In this document: positions 17,532 to 26,097 of the stretch, piece after piece | Layout: each line of letters opens with the position of its first letter | How positions within the stretch are numbered: the first letter of the stretch is position 1 | Assembly: GCF_004366355.1 (NCBI RefSeq) | Contig: NZ_SODV01000002.1 | Span: 1 to 64,000 of the forward strand | DNA length: 64,000 nt | Source: Dinghuibacter silviterrae | GTDB lineage: Bacteria; Bacteroidota; Bacteroidia; Chitinophagales; Chitinophagaceae | Reading direction: 5' to 3' | Made by a program: the position numbers and the translations under genes | Notes under the pieces: generated by a model | What the model saw: only the letters and a program-made list of their open reading frames with translations | The model's database searches: none | What the model was told of the DNA's origin: nothing

Positions 17532-18265
17532 GGAAATGCATCGTGGGGGCCATCGTGTCCTGCTGGATCATCGCCGGCACTGCCTGCAGGAATATGTCAC
17601 CGGGCGGCAATGCGATCATTGCCAAGGATACCATGCAGGTGTTGCTCTGGGAAATGTTCGAGGCGGACGCCTATAACGAGACGAGGATGGTCGCCGACAC
17701 CAATTTCAAACACGATACGGCCTACGCTGCGTTGTATACCGATATTTTCAGGACGCACCACGTTACCCGCGCTCAATTTGCCGATAGCTACGACTACTAT
17801 ATGTCCCGTCCGGACGTCCTGAGGGCCATGATCGATACCATGACCGAAAGGGCCAACCGGGACATGATGAAAGAGGGGGCGGGACCACACCAACCGGTCC
17901 GCACCTTTACGCCTCCCCTGGCGCATCCGCCGGGGCCCGTGGGCCCTGATGGACGGCCGATGCCGGTGCGTCCGGTCACGCCGTTTGGCCGGCCTGGGGC
18001 GCCGCCGCCCGGTACGATCACCCCGTTTGGTCCACATGGCGCACCGCCGCCCGGGAGGCCCGGTGGGCAGCCGCCGGGAAAGCTTGGTGGACCTGGCGGG
18101 CCTCCGCCCGGGAAACCCGGTGGGCCTGGTGCACCGCCGCCGGGAAAGCCCGGCGCATCGCCACCCGGGAAGCCCGGTGGGCCGTCACCCGCAAAACCCG
18201 GCGCGCACCAAGGCCCTCCTCCCGGAAAGGTCTCCCCGAAGCCCCAGCCCCAGGCCATCCCGTAA
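17528..18265 (+). CDS. DUF4296-like lipoprotein with Pro/Gly/Lys-rich repeat tail
   Basis: 245 residues, GTG start at 17528 overlapping the previous stop (GTGA). The N-terminus looks like a lipoprotein signal (IVSCWIIAGTAC, Cys20). Residues about 30-115 fit DUF4296, a small helical domain of unknown function (QVLLWEMFEADAY, IFRTHHVTRAQFADSYDYY, RPDVLRAMIDTM). Residues about 125-245 are a low-complexity tail built on repeats of PPGKPGGPG and GAPPPGKPG, collagen-like in composition but irregular. The tail is unusual for the family and may reach through the periplasm or peptidoglycan. Function unknown. Confidence 0.78.
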   Translation: MRKCIVGAIVSCWIIAGTACRNMSPGGNAIIAKDTMQVLLWEMFEADAYNETRMVADTNFKHDTAYAALYTDIFRTHHVTRAQFADSYDYYMSRPDVLRAMIDTMTERANRDMMKEGAGPHQPVRTFTPPLAHPPGPVGPDGRPMPVRPVTPFGRPGAPPPGTITPFGPHGAPPPGRPGGQPPGKLGGPGGPPPGKPGGPGAPPPGKPGASPPGKPGGPSPAKPGAHQGPPPGKVSPKPQPQAIP

Positions 18266-18284
18266 CAAACGCAACTTGCTGCTT

Positions 18285-18974
18285 ATGAATAAAATTGTCG
18301 ACAACGCTGCCTCCGCCATCCACGACATAAGCGATGGAGCCGTGTTGATGCTGGGAGGCTTTGGCCTTTGCGGAATCCCCGAAAAGAGTATTGCCGCCCT
18401 TGTCGAAAAGGGCATCACAGGGCTGACTTGTATCTCCAACAACGCCGGGGTGGATGACTTTGGGTTGGGGCTCCTGCTAAACAGGAGACAAGTCAAAAAA
18501 ATGATCAGCTCTTACGTCGGAGAGAACGCGGAATTCGAGCGGCAGCTGCTGCACGGAGAACTGGAGGTGGAGCTCGTGCCCCAGGGGACGCTGGCGACGC
18601 GTATCCAAATGGCGGGTATGGGTATTCCCGCCTTTTTCACCCCCGCGGGTTATGGAACGGAAGTCGCCGAAGGCAAGGAAACCCGGATGTTCGACGATAA
18701 GATGTACCTCATGGAACGGGCATTGCACGCGGATTTCAGCCTTATCAAAGCCTGGAAAGGAGATCGCCTGGGGAACCTCGTCTTTCGGAAGACGACCCGT
18801 AATTTTTCCGCCGCCATGGCCAGGGCGGGGCATATCACGATCGCCGAGGTCGAGGAACTGGTAGAACCCGGGGCGCTTGACCCGGACCAGGTCCACGTAC
18901 CCGGCATCTACATTCACAGAATCTTTCAGGGGGATGCGTATGAAAAACGCATCGAGCGCAGAACCACAAATTAG
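18285..18974 (+). CDS. scoA: 3-oxoacid (succinyl-CoA:acetoacetate) CoA-transferase subunit A
   Basis: 229 residues from the ATG at 18285. CoA-transferase family I alpha subunit, with the [11 protein letters not shown] CoA-binding signature near 25-35, [16 protein letters not shown], and [21 protein letters not shown]. It is paired with subunit B 5 nt downstream. The enzyme moves CoA from succinyl-CoA to a 3-oxoacid such as acetoacetate. The substrate is taken from the closest family and not proved. Confidence 0.93.
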   Translation: MNKIVDNAASAIHDISDGAVLMLGGFGLCGIPEKSIAALVEKGITGLTCISNNAGVDDFGLGLLLNRRQVKKMISSYVGENAEFERQLLHGELEVELVPQGTLATRIQMAGMGIPAFFTPAGYGTEVAEGKETRMFDDKMYLMERALHADFSLIKAWKGDRLGNLVFRKTTRNFSAAMARAGHITIAEVEELVEPGALDPDQVHVPGIYIHRIFQGDAYEKRIERRTTN

Positions 18975-18979
18975 CACCT

Positions 18980-19642
18980 ATGGCATTGGACAAATTTGGT
19001 ATCGCCCGACGGATCGCCCGTGAACTGCGGGACGGCATGTATGTAAACCTGGGGATCGGGATCCCCACCCTGGTGGCCAACTTTATCCCGGCAGGGATGA
19101 CCATCATGCTCCAGTCGGAGAACGGTATTCTCGGTATGGGGCCATATCCCGACGAGGCTTCGGTAGATCCGGACCTGATCAATGCGGGAAAGGAGACGGT
19201 GACGATCCTTCCCGGCGGCGTCTTTTTCGACAGCGTGGAAAGCTTTGGGATGATCCGTTCGGGGAAGATAGACCTGACCGTCTTAGGCGCCATGGAAGTA
19301 TCCGAGAAAGGGGATATTGCCAGCTGGAAAATACCGGGGAAGATGGTCAAGGGGATGGGGGGCGCGATGGACCTGGTGGCCTCCGCCCGGAACATCATCG
19401 TGGCCATGATGCATACCAGCCCCAAGGGGGATTCCAAGCTGCTTCCGCAGTGTACGCTTCCGTTGACAGGGGTGGCTTCCGTCAAAAAGGTGGTCACCGA
19501 GCTCGCGGTCATGGACATTTTGCCCGGTGGGGGCTTCAAACTTTTGGAAAGAGCGCCCGGTGTGAGCGTGGAGGAGATCCGGCAAAAAACGGGTGGAAGG
19601 CTGGTCGTAGAGGGGGAGGTCCCGGAGATGCTAATCGATTAG
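18980..19642 (+). CDS. scoB: 3-oxoacid CoA-transferase subunit B
   Basis: 220 residues. The [10 protein letters not shown] motif carries the catalytic Glu47, which forms the glutamyl-CoA thioester. [13 protein letters not shown] near 23-35 and the C-terminal [20 protein letters not shown] block are also present. It forms a heteromer with ScoA. The end overlaps the convergent response regulator by 12 bp. Confidence 0.94.
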   Translation: MALDKFGIARRIARELRDGMYVNLGIGIPTLVANFIPAGMTIMLQSENGILGMGPYPDEASVDPDLINAGKETVTILPGGVFFDSVESFGMIRSGKIDLTVLGAMEVSEKGDIASWKIPGKMVKGMGGAMDLVASARNIIVAMMHTSPKGDSKLLPQCTLPLTGVASVKKVVTELAVMDILPGGGFKLLERAPGVSVEEIRQKTGGRLVVEGEVPEMLID

Positions 19643-20281
19643 CGCGTTTTTCATCGCAAAGAACACAAGACCGACAGAGTTCTTGACGCCAAAACGGTCC
19701 ATGAGCCGGTCCTTGATCGCCTCGACCGTCCGGGGACTGATCCCCATCTCCTTCGCGATCTCCTGGGCCGTCAGCTCCATACAAAGGAGTTTGATGACCT
19801 GTTTTTCCTTATCGTTGAGCACGATCTCCGTGTGGAGGGAGGGCGTGAATTTTACACGGTAATGGGACTTCTGCAGGAGGATGCGATTGACATAATTGTT
19901 GAGGTAGTATCCCTTACTTTTTACCTCGATAATGGCCCTTTTTATTTCCGCGGGATCGGCACTTTTGAGTAAATAGCCATTCGCCCCGTTTTCCATCAGG
20001 TGGGTGACAAACCGCTCATCCTCGTACATAGTGAGAATGATCACCCCGATGTAGGGATAATCTTTGGCGAGGGCCTTCGTGGTCTCGATCCCGTCCTTGA
20101 CGGGCATCCTGAGGTCAAGCAATACCACGTCTGTGTCCGTGGTTGAAATTCCTTTTAATAACTCCTCACCGTTGCTCGCCTCCAGTACAAATTGAATGTT
20201 GGCATAGTGGCGAAGAGACAGAATAACTCCTTTTCGGAATATCTGATGGTCGTCCGCTATAGCCACCTTTATATTGGCCAT
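19631..20281 (-). CDS. NarL/FixJ-family response regulator
   Basis: 216 residues. The receiver domain has D10-D11, phospho-acceptor D56 in VVLLDLRMP and a Lys in [12 protein letters not shown]-terminal LuxR-type helix-turn-helix follows ([39 protein letters not shown]). It is the last gene of the membrane protein / histidine kinase / regulator operon, 43 nt after the kinase, and is the likely partner of that kinase. It is clearly related to the two plus-strand regulators at 23105 and 23797. Confidence 0.95.
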   Translation of the reverse strand: MANIKVAIADDHQIFRKGVILSLRHYANIQFVLEASNGEELLKGISTTDTDVVLLDLRMPVKDGIETTKALAKDYPYIGVIILTMYEDERFVTHLMENGANGYLLKSADPAEIKRAIIEVKSKGYYLNNYVNRILLQKSHYRVKFTPSLHTEIVLNDKEKQVIKLLCMELTAQEIAKEMGISPRTVEAIKDRLMDRFGVKNSVGLVFFAMKNALID

Positions 20282-20324
20282 AAATAATTATGTTCTCCAG
20301 GTCGCTTTTTAGCAAAGGTGTTTG

Positions 20325-21155
20325 TCAACCAGGTGTCTCTAAGGGTAGCTCGATAGATATCTTAAAATAGGTTTGAGAAGGATCTTTCTCAAAAGTAATA
20401 TTTGCTTTTAAAATTTTAACCCTGCTGTGAATATTTTTTAGACCGAGACCCTCGGGGATGATCTTGTATTTCTCATAAGTGTCCTGTGTGATTCCATAAC
20501 CGTCATGGTGGATGCGGATGAAAAACTGGTCATTGTTGCGTCCCTGGATGAGGTGGATAAAGCTTGCGTGGCTGTGTTTGAGCGTGTTATTGATGAGCTC
20601 CTGGATGATACGGAACAGCAGTAGTTCCTTCTCCGTAGACAATCGTCTACGATAATCATGGAAGCGGCAGCTGGCATTGATGGATCCCGAACCATTTATT
20701 TTCTGGAATACGTCATTTATGGCGGACTCCAAACCGAAATTCTTGAGGGTGGACGGCATCAGGCTGTGGGAGATGTTCCGGATGAGCTGGATGGCTTCGT
20801 CTATGATTTGTTTGGCGCTGAAAATGGCCTGTAGCTGGGTGGTGACTTCCTGGTGGACGAGATTCTCGTTGAGATAAAGACGGGCCGTCGCGAGCAAGGG
20901 ACCTGCGTCGTCGTGCAAATCTGCGGCTATGCGTTGCCGTTCTTCTTCCTGAGACTGGATGGACGCCGCCAGGAGGAGCTTTTGCTGTTCTTCCTCCATG
21001 CGTTGCATCTTCATCTGGTACTGGATGATGCGGCGTTGGTAAAAGACGATGAAAACCACCAGGGCTATGGCGAGCGTGAACATGCCCAGGGTACCAAAGT
21101 ATAAAATATAAGGTATACTGTGCCCTTCGTTCGAAATGAGTTGCAAAAATGTCAT
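20325..21155 (-). CDS. HisKA_3-type sensor histidine kinase
   Basis: 276 residues. One N-terminal membrane helix (about 18-40), a short coiled coil, then the HisKA_3 dimerisation box RQRIAADLHDDAGPLLA with phospho-His81. The ATPase domain shows the N box IIQELINNTLKHSHAS and EGLGLKNIHSRVKIL. There is no large sensor domain, so the signal may come from the neighbouring membrane protein (inference). It is the probable NarL-type partner kinase for the regulator directly downstream. Confidence 0.94.
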   Translation of the reverse strand: MTFLQLISNEGHSIPYILYFGTLGMFTLAIALVVFIVFYQRRIIQYQMKMQRMEEEQQKLLLAASIQSQEEERQRIAADLHDDAGPLLATARLYLNENLVHQEVTTQLQAIFSAKQIIDEAIQLIRNISHSLMPSTLKNFGLESAINDVFQKINGSGSINASCRFHDYRRRLSTEKELLLFRIIQELINNTLKHSHASFIHLIQGRNNDQFFIRIHHDGYGITQDTYEKYKIIPEGLGLKNIHSRVKILKANITFEKDPSQTYFKISIELPLETPG

Positions 21156-21180
21156 TCTTTCTACTCCAGGGGTAATGCAG

Positions 21181-21843
21181 TTAACGGTTAAGGTTCAGGT
21201 GCTCATCGAGGTTACTGTAATCTATTCTCGATATGTTGTTGTTCTTATCCCCACTTTGCATGATCATCGCGACCCCTAAAAGCAGGATCTTGAGAATGTA
21301 GAATGCGGTGTTAATCAATGAATACTGGAGTTCGAAAGCTTTGTTTTCTAGTTGAGATTGGGCGTAGAGATCTATGAAAAAAGTTCCGCTAAAATATAAA
21401 AGTATGGCCACAATTACCCAAAATTCCGGTATGGCATAGAAAAATATATGATCTGGCTTTCGAATCTGCTCGAAGAAATAGAAAATCGCATAAATGATGA
21501 GCAGAATGGATTCCAACACGTTTGTCAGGGAATCGTAGTGGCTGTGGAAGAAAGGACGGGTGATGTTAAATATGGATACCGAAAGAAAGACTACGGAAAA
21601 GGCGAGAATGATGATCCGGAATTGCTTGTGGCGCATCAGCTTGTAGATGAAATACGTCAACAGACAATATTCGACAATATCAAAAAGATTGAAATTGAAC
21701 TGGGGGATGACGTGGAAGACTTCGTTGTAGTAGCTGTTAATTAGCTCTGTAGCAATACCATAGCATAGATAAATAATAATAACCCATAGTCCTTTTCCTC
21801 TGTGTCTTTTCCTTGTAAAGAGAAATAGGACTATGGGTATCAA
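21181..21843 (-). CDS. Predicted multi-pass membrane protein, family not recognised
   Basis: About 220 residues with six or so hydrophobic helices (for example WVIIIYLCYGIATELI, IIILAFSVVFLSVSI, ILLIIYAIFYFF, FWVIVAILLYFSGTFF, AFYILKILLLGVAMIM). The AT-rich composition is unlike its neighbours. TTG at 21843 is the only usual start. The frame stays open about 16 codons further upstream, with sequence that would complete the first helix, so the real start may be a rarer codon upstream. It lies 25 nt before the histidine kinase and may act as its sensor or be a bystander. Function unknown. Confidence 0.7.
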   Translation of the reverse strand: MIPIVLFLFTRKRHRGKGLWVIIIYLCYGIATELINSYYNEVFHVIPQFNFNLFDIVEYCLLTYFIYKLMRHKQFRIIILAFSVVFLSVSIFNITRPFFHSHYDSLTNVLESILLIIYAIFYFFEQIRKPDHIFFYAIPEFWVIVAILLYFSGTFFIDLYAQSQLENKAFELQYSLINTAFYILKILLLGVAMIMQSGDKNNNISRIDYSNLDEHLNLNR

Positions 21844-21903
21844 CGTAGATAGCCGGGCTATATAACCTAAGGTTTTTAGGAAACTGATATGTTATACTTT
21901 ACT

Positions 21904-21911
21904 CAAATATA
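21904..21911 (-). promoter_or_regulatory. -7 box (TATATTTG) for the membrane protein-kinase-regulator operon
   Basis: Exact TAnnTTTG match on the minus strand, with a TTGG about 21 nt further upstream as a weak -33 element. It would produce a leader of about 55 nt before the TTG start. Confidence 0.55.
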
Positions 21912-21936
21912 GCATACCAGACTTAAAAAAAACCAA

Positions 21937-22302
21937 TTAGAAACCTACGGTGGTAATAATGTGGTCAACTACAACCCCATCATGCATAACGATCTGACCC
22001 CCTTCCTGGATGGTGGAATATTGCAGAATCTCCTGACCATCAGCGTCAACACCGGCGAAAACCAGCGTGCGGACGTTGGAGTTATCGTCATAGGCAGGGT
22101 AAATGCTCAGACCTGCGCAACCGGGCTGGGCCAGCATTTTTTCAAGGATGTCGCGACCGATCAGGTGACCGTAGGCTTGATCAGGGTGTGCTTCATAAAA
22201 GTTCTTTACCATCTTAGCACCGGCTTCGGCGCCGATATGCTCACCTACAGAAGCGCTAAAAGGACGGGCAGCAATCACGGAGTCTTGTACATTCTTGTTC
22301 AT
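21937..22302 (-). CDS. Unidentified 121-residue protein
   Basis: 121 residues from the ATG at 22302; an in-frame ATG at 22356 adds 18 residues less likely to belong. No signal peptide and no membrane helix. The sequence begins MNKNVQDSVIAARPFSAS and has GAEAGAKMVKNFYEAHPDQAYGHLIGRDILEKMLAQPGCAGLSIYP-like segments, then beta-strand-like repeats ending in VVVDHIITTVGF. One Cys lies mid-chain. Codon use and composition look genuinely coding. I do not recognise the family. It sits alone inside a signalling cluster. Confidence 0.72.
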   Translation of the reverse strand: MNKNVQDSVIAARPFSASVGEHIGAEAGAKMVKNFYEAHPDQAYGHLIGRDILEKMLAQPGCAGLSIYPAYDDNSNVRTLVFAGVDADGQEILQYSTIQEGGQIVMHDGVVVDHIITTVGF

Positions 22303-22620
22303 GGGATTCAGTTTGTGGGTAATGAGTAATTGCTTCGAAATACTCAATAAAAACAAGAATGCACAAGGGCCTGAGGACCAAAATGAAAGAATGTAGTATG
22401 CTTTAAATCATTGATTTACAACAATTAAACCCTATTATATCGGGTTAAAACGATGTTAAAACTGCGGGTATGTACGGCTGCAACTGCGTAAAATTACGGT
22501 CTTTCGGAGCGTAGATTATCGGGGTAATTCCCCCTTATTTTGGACCGTTAAACCCCTGGGGTGTAAAAAATGTGCATAACGCTCCCCATTTTTTAGCACT
22601 TCAAGACAAGCAAAAAAGAA

Positions 22621-22642
22621 GCCAGCTAATTAATTAGCTGGC
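22621..22642 (-). terminator. 22-bp perfect palindrome, terminator-like on the minus strand
   Basis: GCCAGCTAATTAATTAGCTGGC is its own reverse complement. On the minus strand it is followed by TTCTTTTTTG, so it looks like an intrinsic terminator for a transcript from about 22650-22900. On the plus strand no T tract follows. No known gene ends here, so a small RNA is possible. Confidence 0.5.
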
Positions 22643-22666
22643 CTTGCTGGGGTAAGTTTGTTGGGC

Positions 22667-22756
22667 ATGACTACCAACGTTTCTCCCATAGGACACGGAT
22701 TAAAACGACGGGCGACCGTTCCTTTGAGCGGTGCGGGCTCGTCTCTAATGGGTTAG
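22667..22756 (+). CDS. Candidate 29-residue small ORF in the spacer
   Basis: ATG at 22667 to TAG at 22756: begins MTTNVSPIGHGLKRRATV and ends SGAGSSLMG. A GGGG stretch lies 14 nt upstream of the start. The opposite strand also has a short open frame in the same place, so neither can be called coding with confidence. It may instead be part of a structured RNA. Confidence 0.2.
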   Translation: MTTNVSPIGHGLKRRATVPLSGAGSSLMG

Positions 22757-23104
22757 TTCGCGGTTCGTTTCATAGAAGTTGGATCAATGTAGTCTTTCCA
22801 AGGGATCGGATTTTTTCGTTTTCTTAGGATTTTGGCGCGGATTTACGTTTTCTTAGGATACCGGAAACACGTTTTGGATACTGGATTTTTTTGAACTAAC
22901 TTCTTCATTACTTATACAAATGTAAAGGGTTTGCTAAATCGTCAAAAGAGCAAAACCGCTCTATTTTATCCGTGAAGTTAATACGCCGAAAAATGGGAGA
23001 TTTTCGATGGGGGGATGGGAAAACTACGGTGGCGTAAATAAAGTTCTATCCAATTCAAAAACGTATGCATAAGGTTTTTATTTTGCAACTCTTAAAATCA
23101 TCCT

Positions 23105-23770
23105 ATGTCAGCTTCGGGGAATAATTTTATAAAGCTGGCCTTAGCAGATGACCATAAGATCTTCCGGGAGGGTATAAAGATGGCATTGGGTGGGAAGCCT
23201 CATTTGAAGATAATATGGGAGGCTGATGACGGCAAAGACCTGATGCACAAACTGGCGATAAAAATGCCCGACGTCCTGCTCATGGATATCCGTATGCCGG
23301 AGCTGGACGGAATCAACGCTATTCAATTGATCCGCAAGGAGAACGAAGAGATAAAGATCATCGTACTGACCATGTACGACGACCAGCAGATGATTTCGAA
23401 GATGATGGAGAGCGGGGCCAACGCGTATCTTACAAAAACGACGGACCCCGACGAGATCTACGAGGCGATTCTGACCTGTGTTAACGACGAATTTTATTTC
23501 AATGATCTTGTAAATCAGGCAGTTCTGCTTCGGCTGCAGCACAAAAAGATCGTCCGGCAGCACTATCCCAAACAAATTCAGTTTTCGGAAAAAGAGCTCC
23601 AGATACTTAAATTCCTTAGCGAGGACAAAACAACCGAGGAAATCTCTAAATTGGTGTTCCTAAGCCCCCGTACCATTGAAAGTATCCGCCAGAATATGAA
23701 AGCTAAAGTGGGGGTAAAAACGATAGCAGGCCTGATTGTTTATGGCATGAGAAACAAGCTCATTGAGTAA
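23105..23770 (+). CDS. NarL/FixJ-family response regulator (orphan)
   Basis: 221 residues. The receiver domain has D15-D16, phospho-acceptor D61 in VLLMDIRMPELDG and Lys in AYLTKTTDPDE. A LuxR-type helix-turn-helix is at the C-terminus (EKELQILKFLSEDKTTEEISKLVFLSPRTIESIRQNMKAKV). It is first of two tandem regulators with no kinase beside them and resembles the regulator at 19631. The 330-nt leader is AT-rich. Target genes unknown. Confidence 0.95.
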   Translation: MSASGNNFIKLALADDHKIFREGIKMALGGKPHLKIIWEADDGKDLMHKLAIKMPDVLLMDIRMPELDGINAIQLIRKENEEIKIIVLTMYDDQQMISKMMESGANAYLTKTTDPDEIYEAILTCVNDEFYFNDLVNQAVLLRLQHKKIVRQHYPKQIQFSEKELQILKFLSEDKTTEEISKLVFLSPRTIESIRQNMKAKVGVKTIAGLIVYGMRNKLIE

Positions 23771-23796
23771 GCGGCGCGCCTGCGCAATTTTCTAGG

Positions 23797-24486
23797 ATGA
23801 TGGAAAGAAATCAGGACCATACCTCTGAAAGCCGGATGATCAAGGTAGTGATTGCCGATGACCACGTGTTATACCGGGCCGGCGTCAAAACTGCACTTGC
23901 GGCGAAGCCAGACGTCCGCATCGTTGCCGAGGCGGACAACGGCGTGCAGTTGGTTCACATGTTAAAGTACCAAAAACCAGACGTAGTACTGCTGGATATA
24001 CAGATGCCCCTGATGGACGGGATTGGCGCCCTCCAGGAGATCAAACGCGATTTCCCCGACGTGAAAGTGGTCGTGCTTTCTATGCATGACGATAATTCTA
24101 TGATTACCAGAATGATGGAGCTTGGGGCAAACGGCTATCTGACCAAAACGGCCGACCTGGAAGCGATTTACGAAGCGATCCGCAACTGTTATTATAATGA
24201 GTTCCACTTCAACGCCACGACGAATATGGCGTTGATCGACAACCTGCGTAATAAGAAACAGGCTATACAGGACGGCGCCAACCCCGAGGCCAAGCTGTCT
24301 GAAAAGGAAATTACCGTATTGAAACTCATGTGCGAAGAACGGAGCACCCGCGAGATCGCGGACATGGTGGACGCGAGCCCGCGCACCATCGAGGCGATCC
24401 GGGACCGCATCAAAGCCAAACTGAACATCAAAACCACGGCGGGTCTTATCTTATACGCGGTCAAACACAACCTTTTGGAGGGATAG
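23797..24486 (+). CDS. NarL/FixJ-family response regulator (second orphan)
   Basis: 229 residues (ATG at 23797 or 23800). The receiver domain has D21-D22, phospho-acceptor D67 in VVLLDIQMPLMDG and Lys in GYLTKTADLEA. A C-terminal LuxR-type HTH is present (EKEITVLKLMCEERSTREIADMVDASPRTIEAIRDRIKAKL). It starts 26 nt after the first regulator and looks like a tandem duplicate that has diverged. It is followed 4 nt later by a class IV aminotransferase gene, probably in the same transcript. Confidence 0.95.
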   Translation: MMERNQDHTSESRMIKVVIADDHVLYRAGVKTALAAKPDVRIVAEADNGVQLVHMLKYQKPDVVLLDIQMPLMDGIGALQEIKRDFPDVKVVVLSMHDDNSMITRMMELGANGYLTKTADLEAIYEAIRNCYYNEFHFNATTNMALIDNLRNKKQAIQDGANPEAKLSEKEITVLKLMCEERSTREIADMVDASPRTIEAIRDRIKAKLNIKTTAGLILYAVKHNLLEG

Positions 24487-24490
24487 CATT

Positions 24491-25270
24491 GTGGCCGCGC
24501 AATTGCTTTACGACCGTGAATTTTACCCCACAGACACTCCTTTAGCGGGCGGCGGCAGCCGGGGGCTGCGGTATGGCGACGGTTTGTTCGAAACCATCAA
24601 GGTCGCGGGCGGCCGGGTACTTTTGTGGCACTATCACGTCGAGCGGTTATGGCACGGCCTGACAACCCTGGGGTTTGACTTGCGCTGCACACCGTCCATG
24701 CTGGAGGCCGACGTCCTCGACTTGTGCGCCCGCAACGGGCACTCCGCCCTGGCAAGGGTGCGGCTCAATGTGTTCCGGGGGGAAGGCCTTTCGGATTGTC
24801 ACTGTATCATCGAAACCTTCCCTTTGGTTTTGGAGGACAGGGCCCTGGAGATCGGGGTGTATCCTGATGGACGTAAGGCTTTCGATGTTTTTGCCAACCT
24901 GAAAAGCAACAATTACCTTGTTTATGTAAGAGCGGCCGACTGGGCACGCGCACAAGGGCTGGATGAGTGCCTGGTGCTCAACGCCTACGGGCGGGTGGCG
25001 GATGCGGCGACCAGCAATGTGTTTTGGGTACGGTCCGGTGAGATTTTTACACCGCCCTTGTCGGAGGCGGGTGTGGCGGGGGTTACGCGGCGGTACCTTG
25101 TAGAGCGCTTTCCCATCCGCGAGCAGCCGGTGTCGCCGGCGGACCTGATGACTGCGGAAGAGGTCTTTCTGACCAACGCGATCCGGGGTGTACGCTGGGT
25201 TACCCGTTTTGGCGCCGCGACGTATGGGCGATCGGTCAGTATCGAGCTGGCTAAAAGTCTGGAGCGCTAA
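24491..25270 (+). CDS. PLP-dependent class IV aminotransferase (aminodeoxychorismate lyase-like)
   Basis: 259 residues, GTG start at 24491. Fold-type IV features: GLRYGDGLFETIKV near 25-38, the PLP-binding Lys138 in ANLKSNNYLVYV, DECLVLNAYGRVADAATSNVFWV, and EVFLTNAIRGVRWV. This last block and the short length favour PabC (4-amino-4-deoxychorismate lyase, folate pathway) over branched-chain aminotransferase, but the split is hard to make from sequence alone. The 3' end overlaps convergent mqnD by 4 bp. Confidence 0.85.
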   Translation: MAAQLLYDREFYPTDTPLAGGGSRGLRYGDGLFETIKVAGGRVLLWHYHVERLWHGLTTLGFDLRCTPSMLEADVLDLCARNGHSALARVRLNVFRGEGLSDCHCIIETFPLVLEDRALEIGVYPDGRKAFDVFANLKSNNYLVYVRAADWARAQGLDECLVLNAYGRVADAATSNVFWVRSGEIFTPPLSEAGVAGVTRRYLVERFPIREQPVSPADLMTAEEVFLTNAIRGVRWVTRFGAATYGRSVSIELAKSLER

Positions 25271-26097
25271 CGGATAAAAACGGGCTGGTGCAGGGCGGTG
25301 TCCGGATGCAGGCCCGTATACACTTCCAGCAATTTCTCCACGGCTTTTTCCCCCTGGGCGCCCAACGCGCGGGAGAAATCATTGACATAAAGATCGATGT
25401 GCTGGCGCATCACGGTCTCGTCCATTTCCTGGGCGTGTTCCCGGATGTAGGCGCTCAACCCGGGATAACGGTCGAAGGACCAGGCCACCGAACGCCGGAT
25501 CAGTTCGTCCACCTGGCGGACAAGGGCGGGTTCGAGGCTGCGTTTAGCGACGATACCGCCCAGTGGGATGGGGTTGCCGGTGGTTTCTTCCCAGAATTGA
25601 CCGAGGTCTGCAAGTTTGACCAGCCCCTTTTGCTGATACGTGAAGCGGTTTTCGTGGATGATCACCCCCAGGTCGGTTTCTCCTTCCAGGACCATCCGTT
25701 CTATATCGGAAAACAAAACGAACCGTTTGTGCTTTGCCTTTGGATAGGCCAGGGAAAAAAGCATGTGGGCGGTCGTGTTTTCCCCGGGGATGGCAATGGT
25801 CTTATGCTCGATCGTCGCCGGGTCGACGGGCGTCTTCGAAATGAGCAGGGGGCCAACGCCTTTACCCAGGGCACCCCCGGACTGAAGGACTTCGTACGTG
25901 CCGGTGATCAGGGGGAGTACGCCATAGCTGATCTTGGACAAGTCGAGCCGTCCCTCCATGGCCCAGCGGTTGAGCGTTTGCACGTCTTCCAGGTAAACGT
26001 CGAAGTCGAGTCCCCCGGTATCGATATGATGGTTAACCAGGGCGTCAAAGATAAAGGTGTCGTTGGGGCAGGGGGAAAATCCGAGCGTAAGTGTCAT
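25267..26097 (-). CDS. mqnD: 1,4-dihydroxy-6-naphthoate synthase (futalosine pathway)
   Basis: 276 residues, periplasmic-binding-protein-like fold without a signal peptide. The MqnD hallmark GFSPCPNDTFIFDALV is at the N-terminus, with KISYGVLPLI, GENTTAHMLFSLAYP and GVIIHENRFTYQQKGL further on. It cleaves cyclic dehypoxanthinylfutalosine to dihydroxynaphthoate in menaquinone synthesis. Its start overlaps the mqnB stop by 4 nt, so the two genes are coupled. Confidence 0.95.
   Translation of the reverse strand: MTLTLGFSPCPNDTFIFDALVNHHIDTGGLDFDVYLEDVQTLNRWAMEGRLDLSKISYGVLPLITGTYEVLQSGGALGKGVGPLLISKTPVDPATIEHKTIAIPGENTTAHMLFSLAYPKAKHKRFVLFSDIERMVLEGETDLGVIIHENRFTYQQKGLVKLADLGQFWEETTGNPIPLGGIVAKRSLEPALVRQVDELIRRSVAWSFDRYPGLSAYIREHAQEMDETVMRQHIDLYVNDFSRALGAQGEKAVEKLLEVYTGLHPDTALHQPVFIR

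Larger units (their letters stand above)
22303..23104. other. 800-bp AT-rich spacer between divergent genes
   Basis: No standard gene. The part nearest 22302 should carry the promoter of the 121-residue protein gene, but no exact TAnnTTTG box is seen. The middle (22621-22800) is less AT-rich and contains a 22-bp perfect palindrome and a 29-codon ORF. A phrase TTTTCTTAGGAT repeats at 22819-22830 and 22848-22859. The part before 23105 is the leader of the first plus-strand regulator. Confidence 0.55.

Noticed and set aside
17880-18260. Possible CRISPR-like or tandem DNA repeat in the Pro/Gly-rich region
   Set aside because: The repeats are in frame, irregular in length and explained by the PPGKPG protein repeats; there are no spacers or cas genes.
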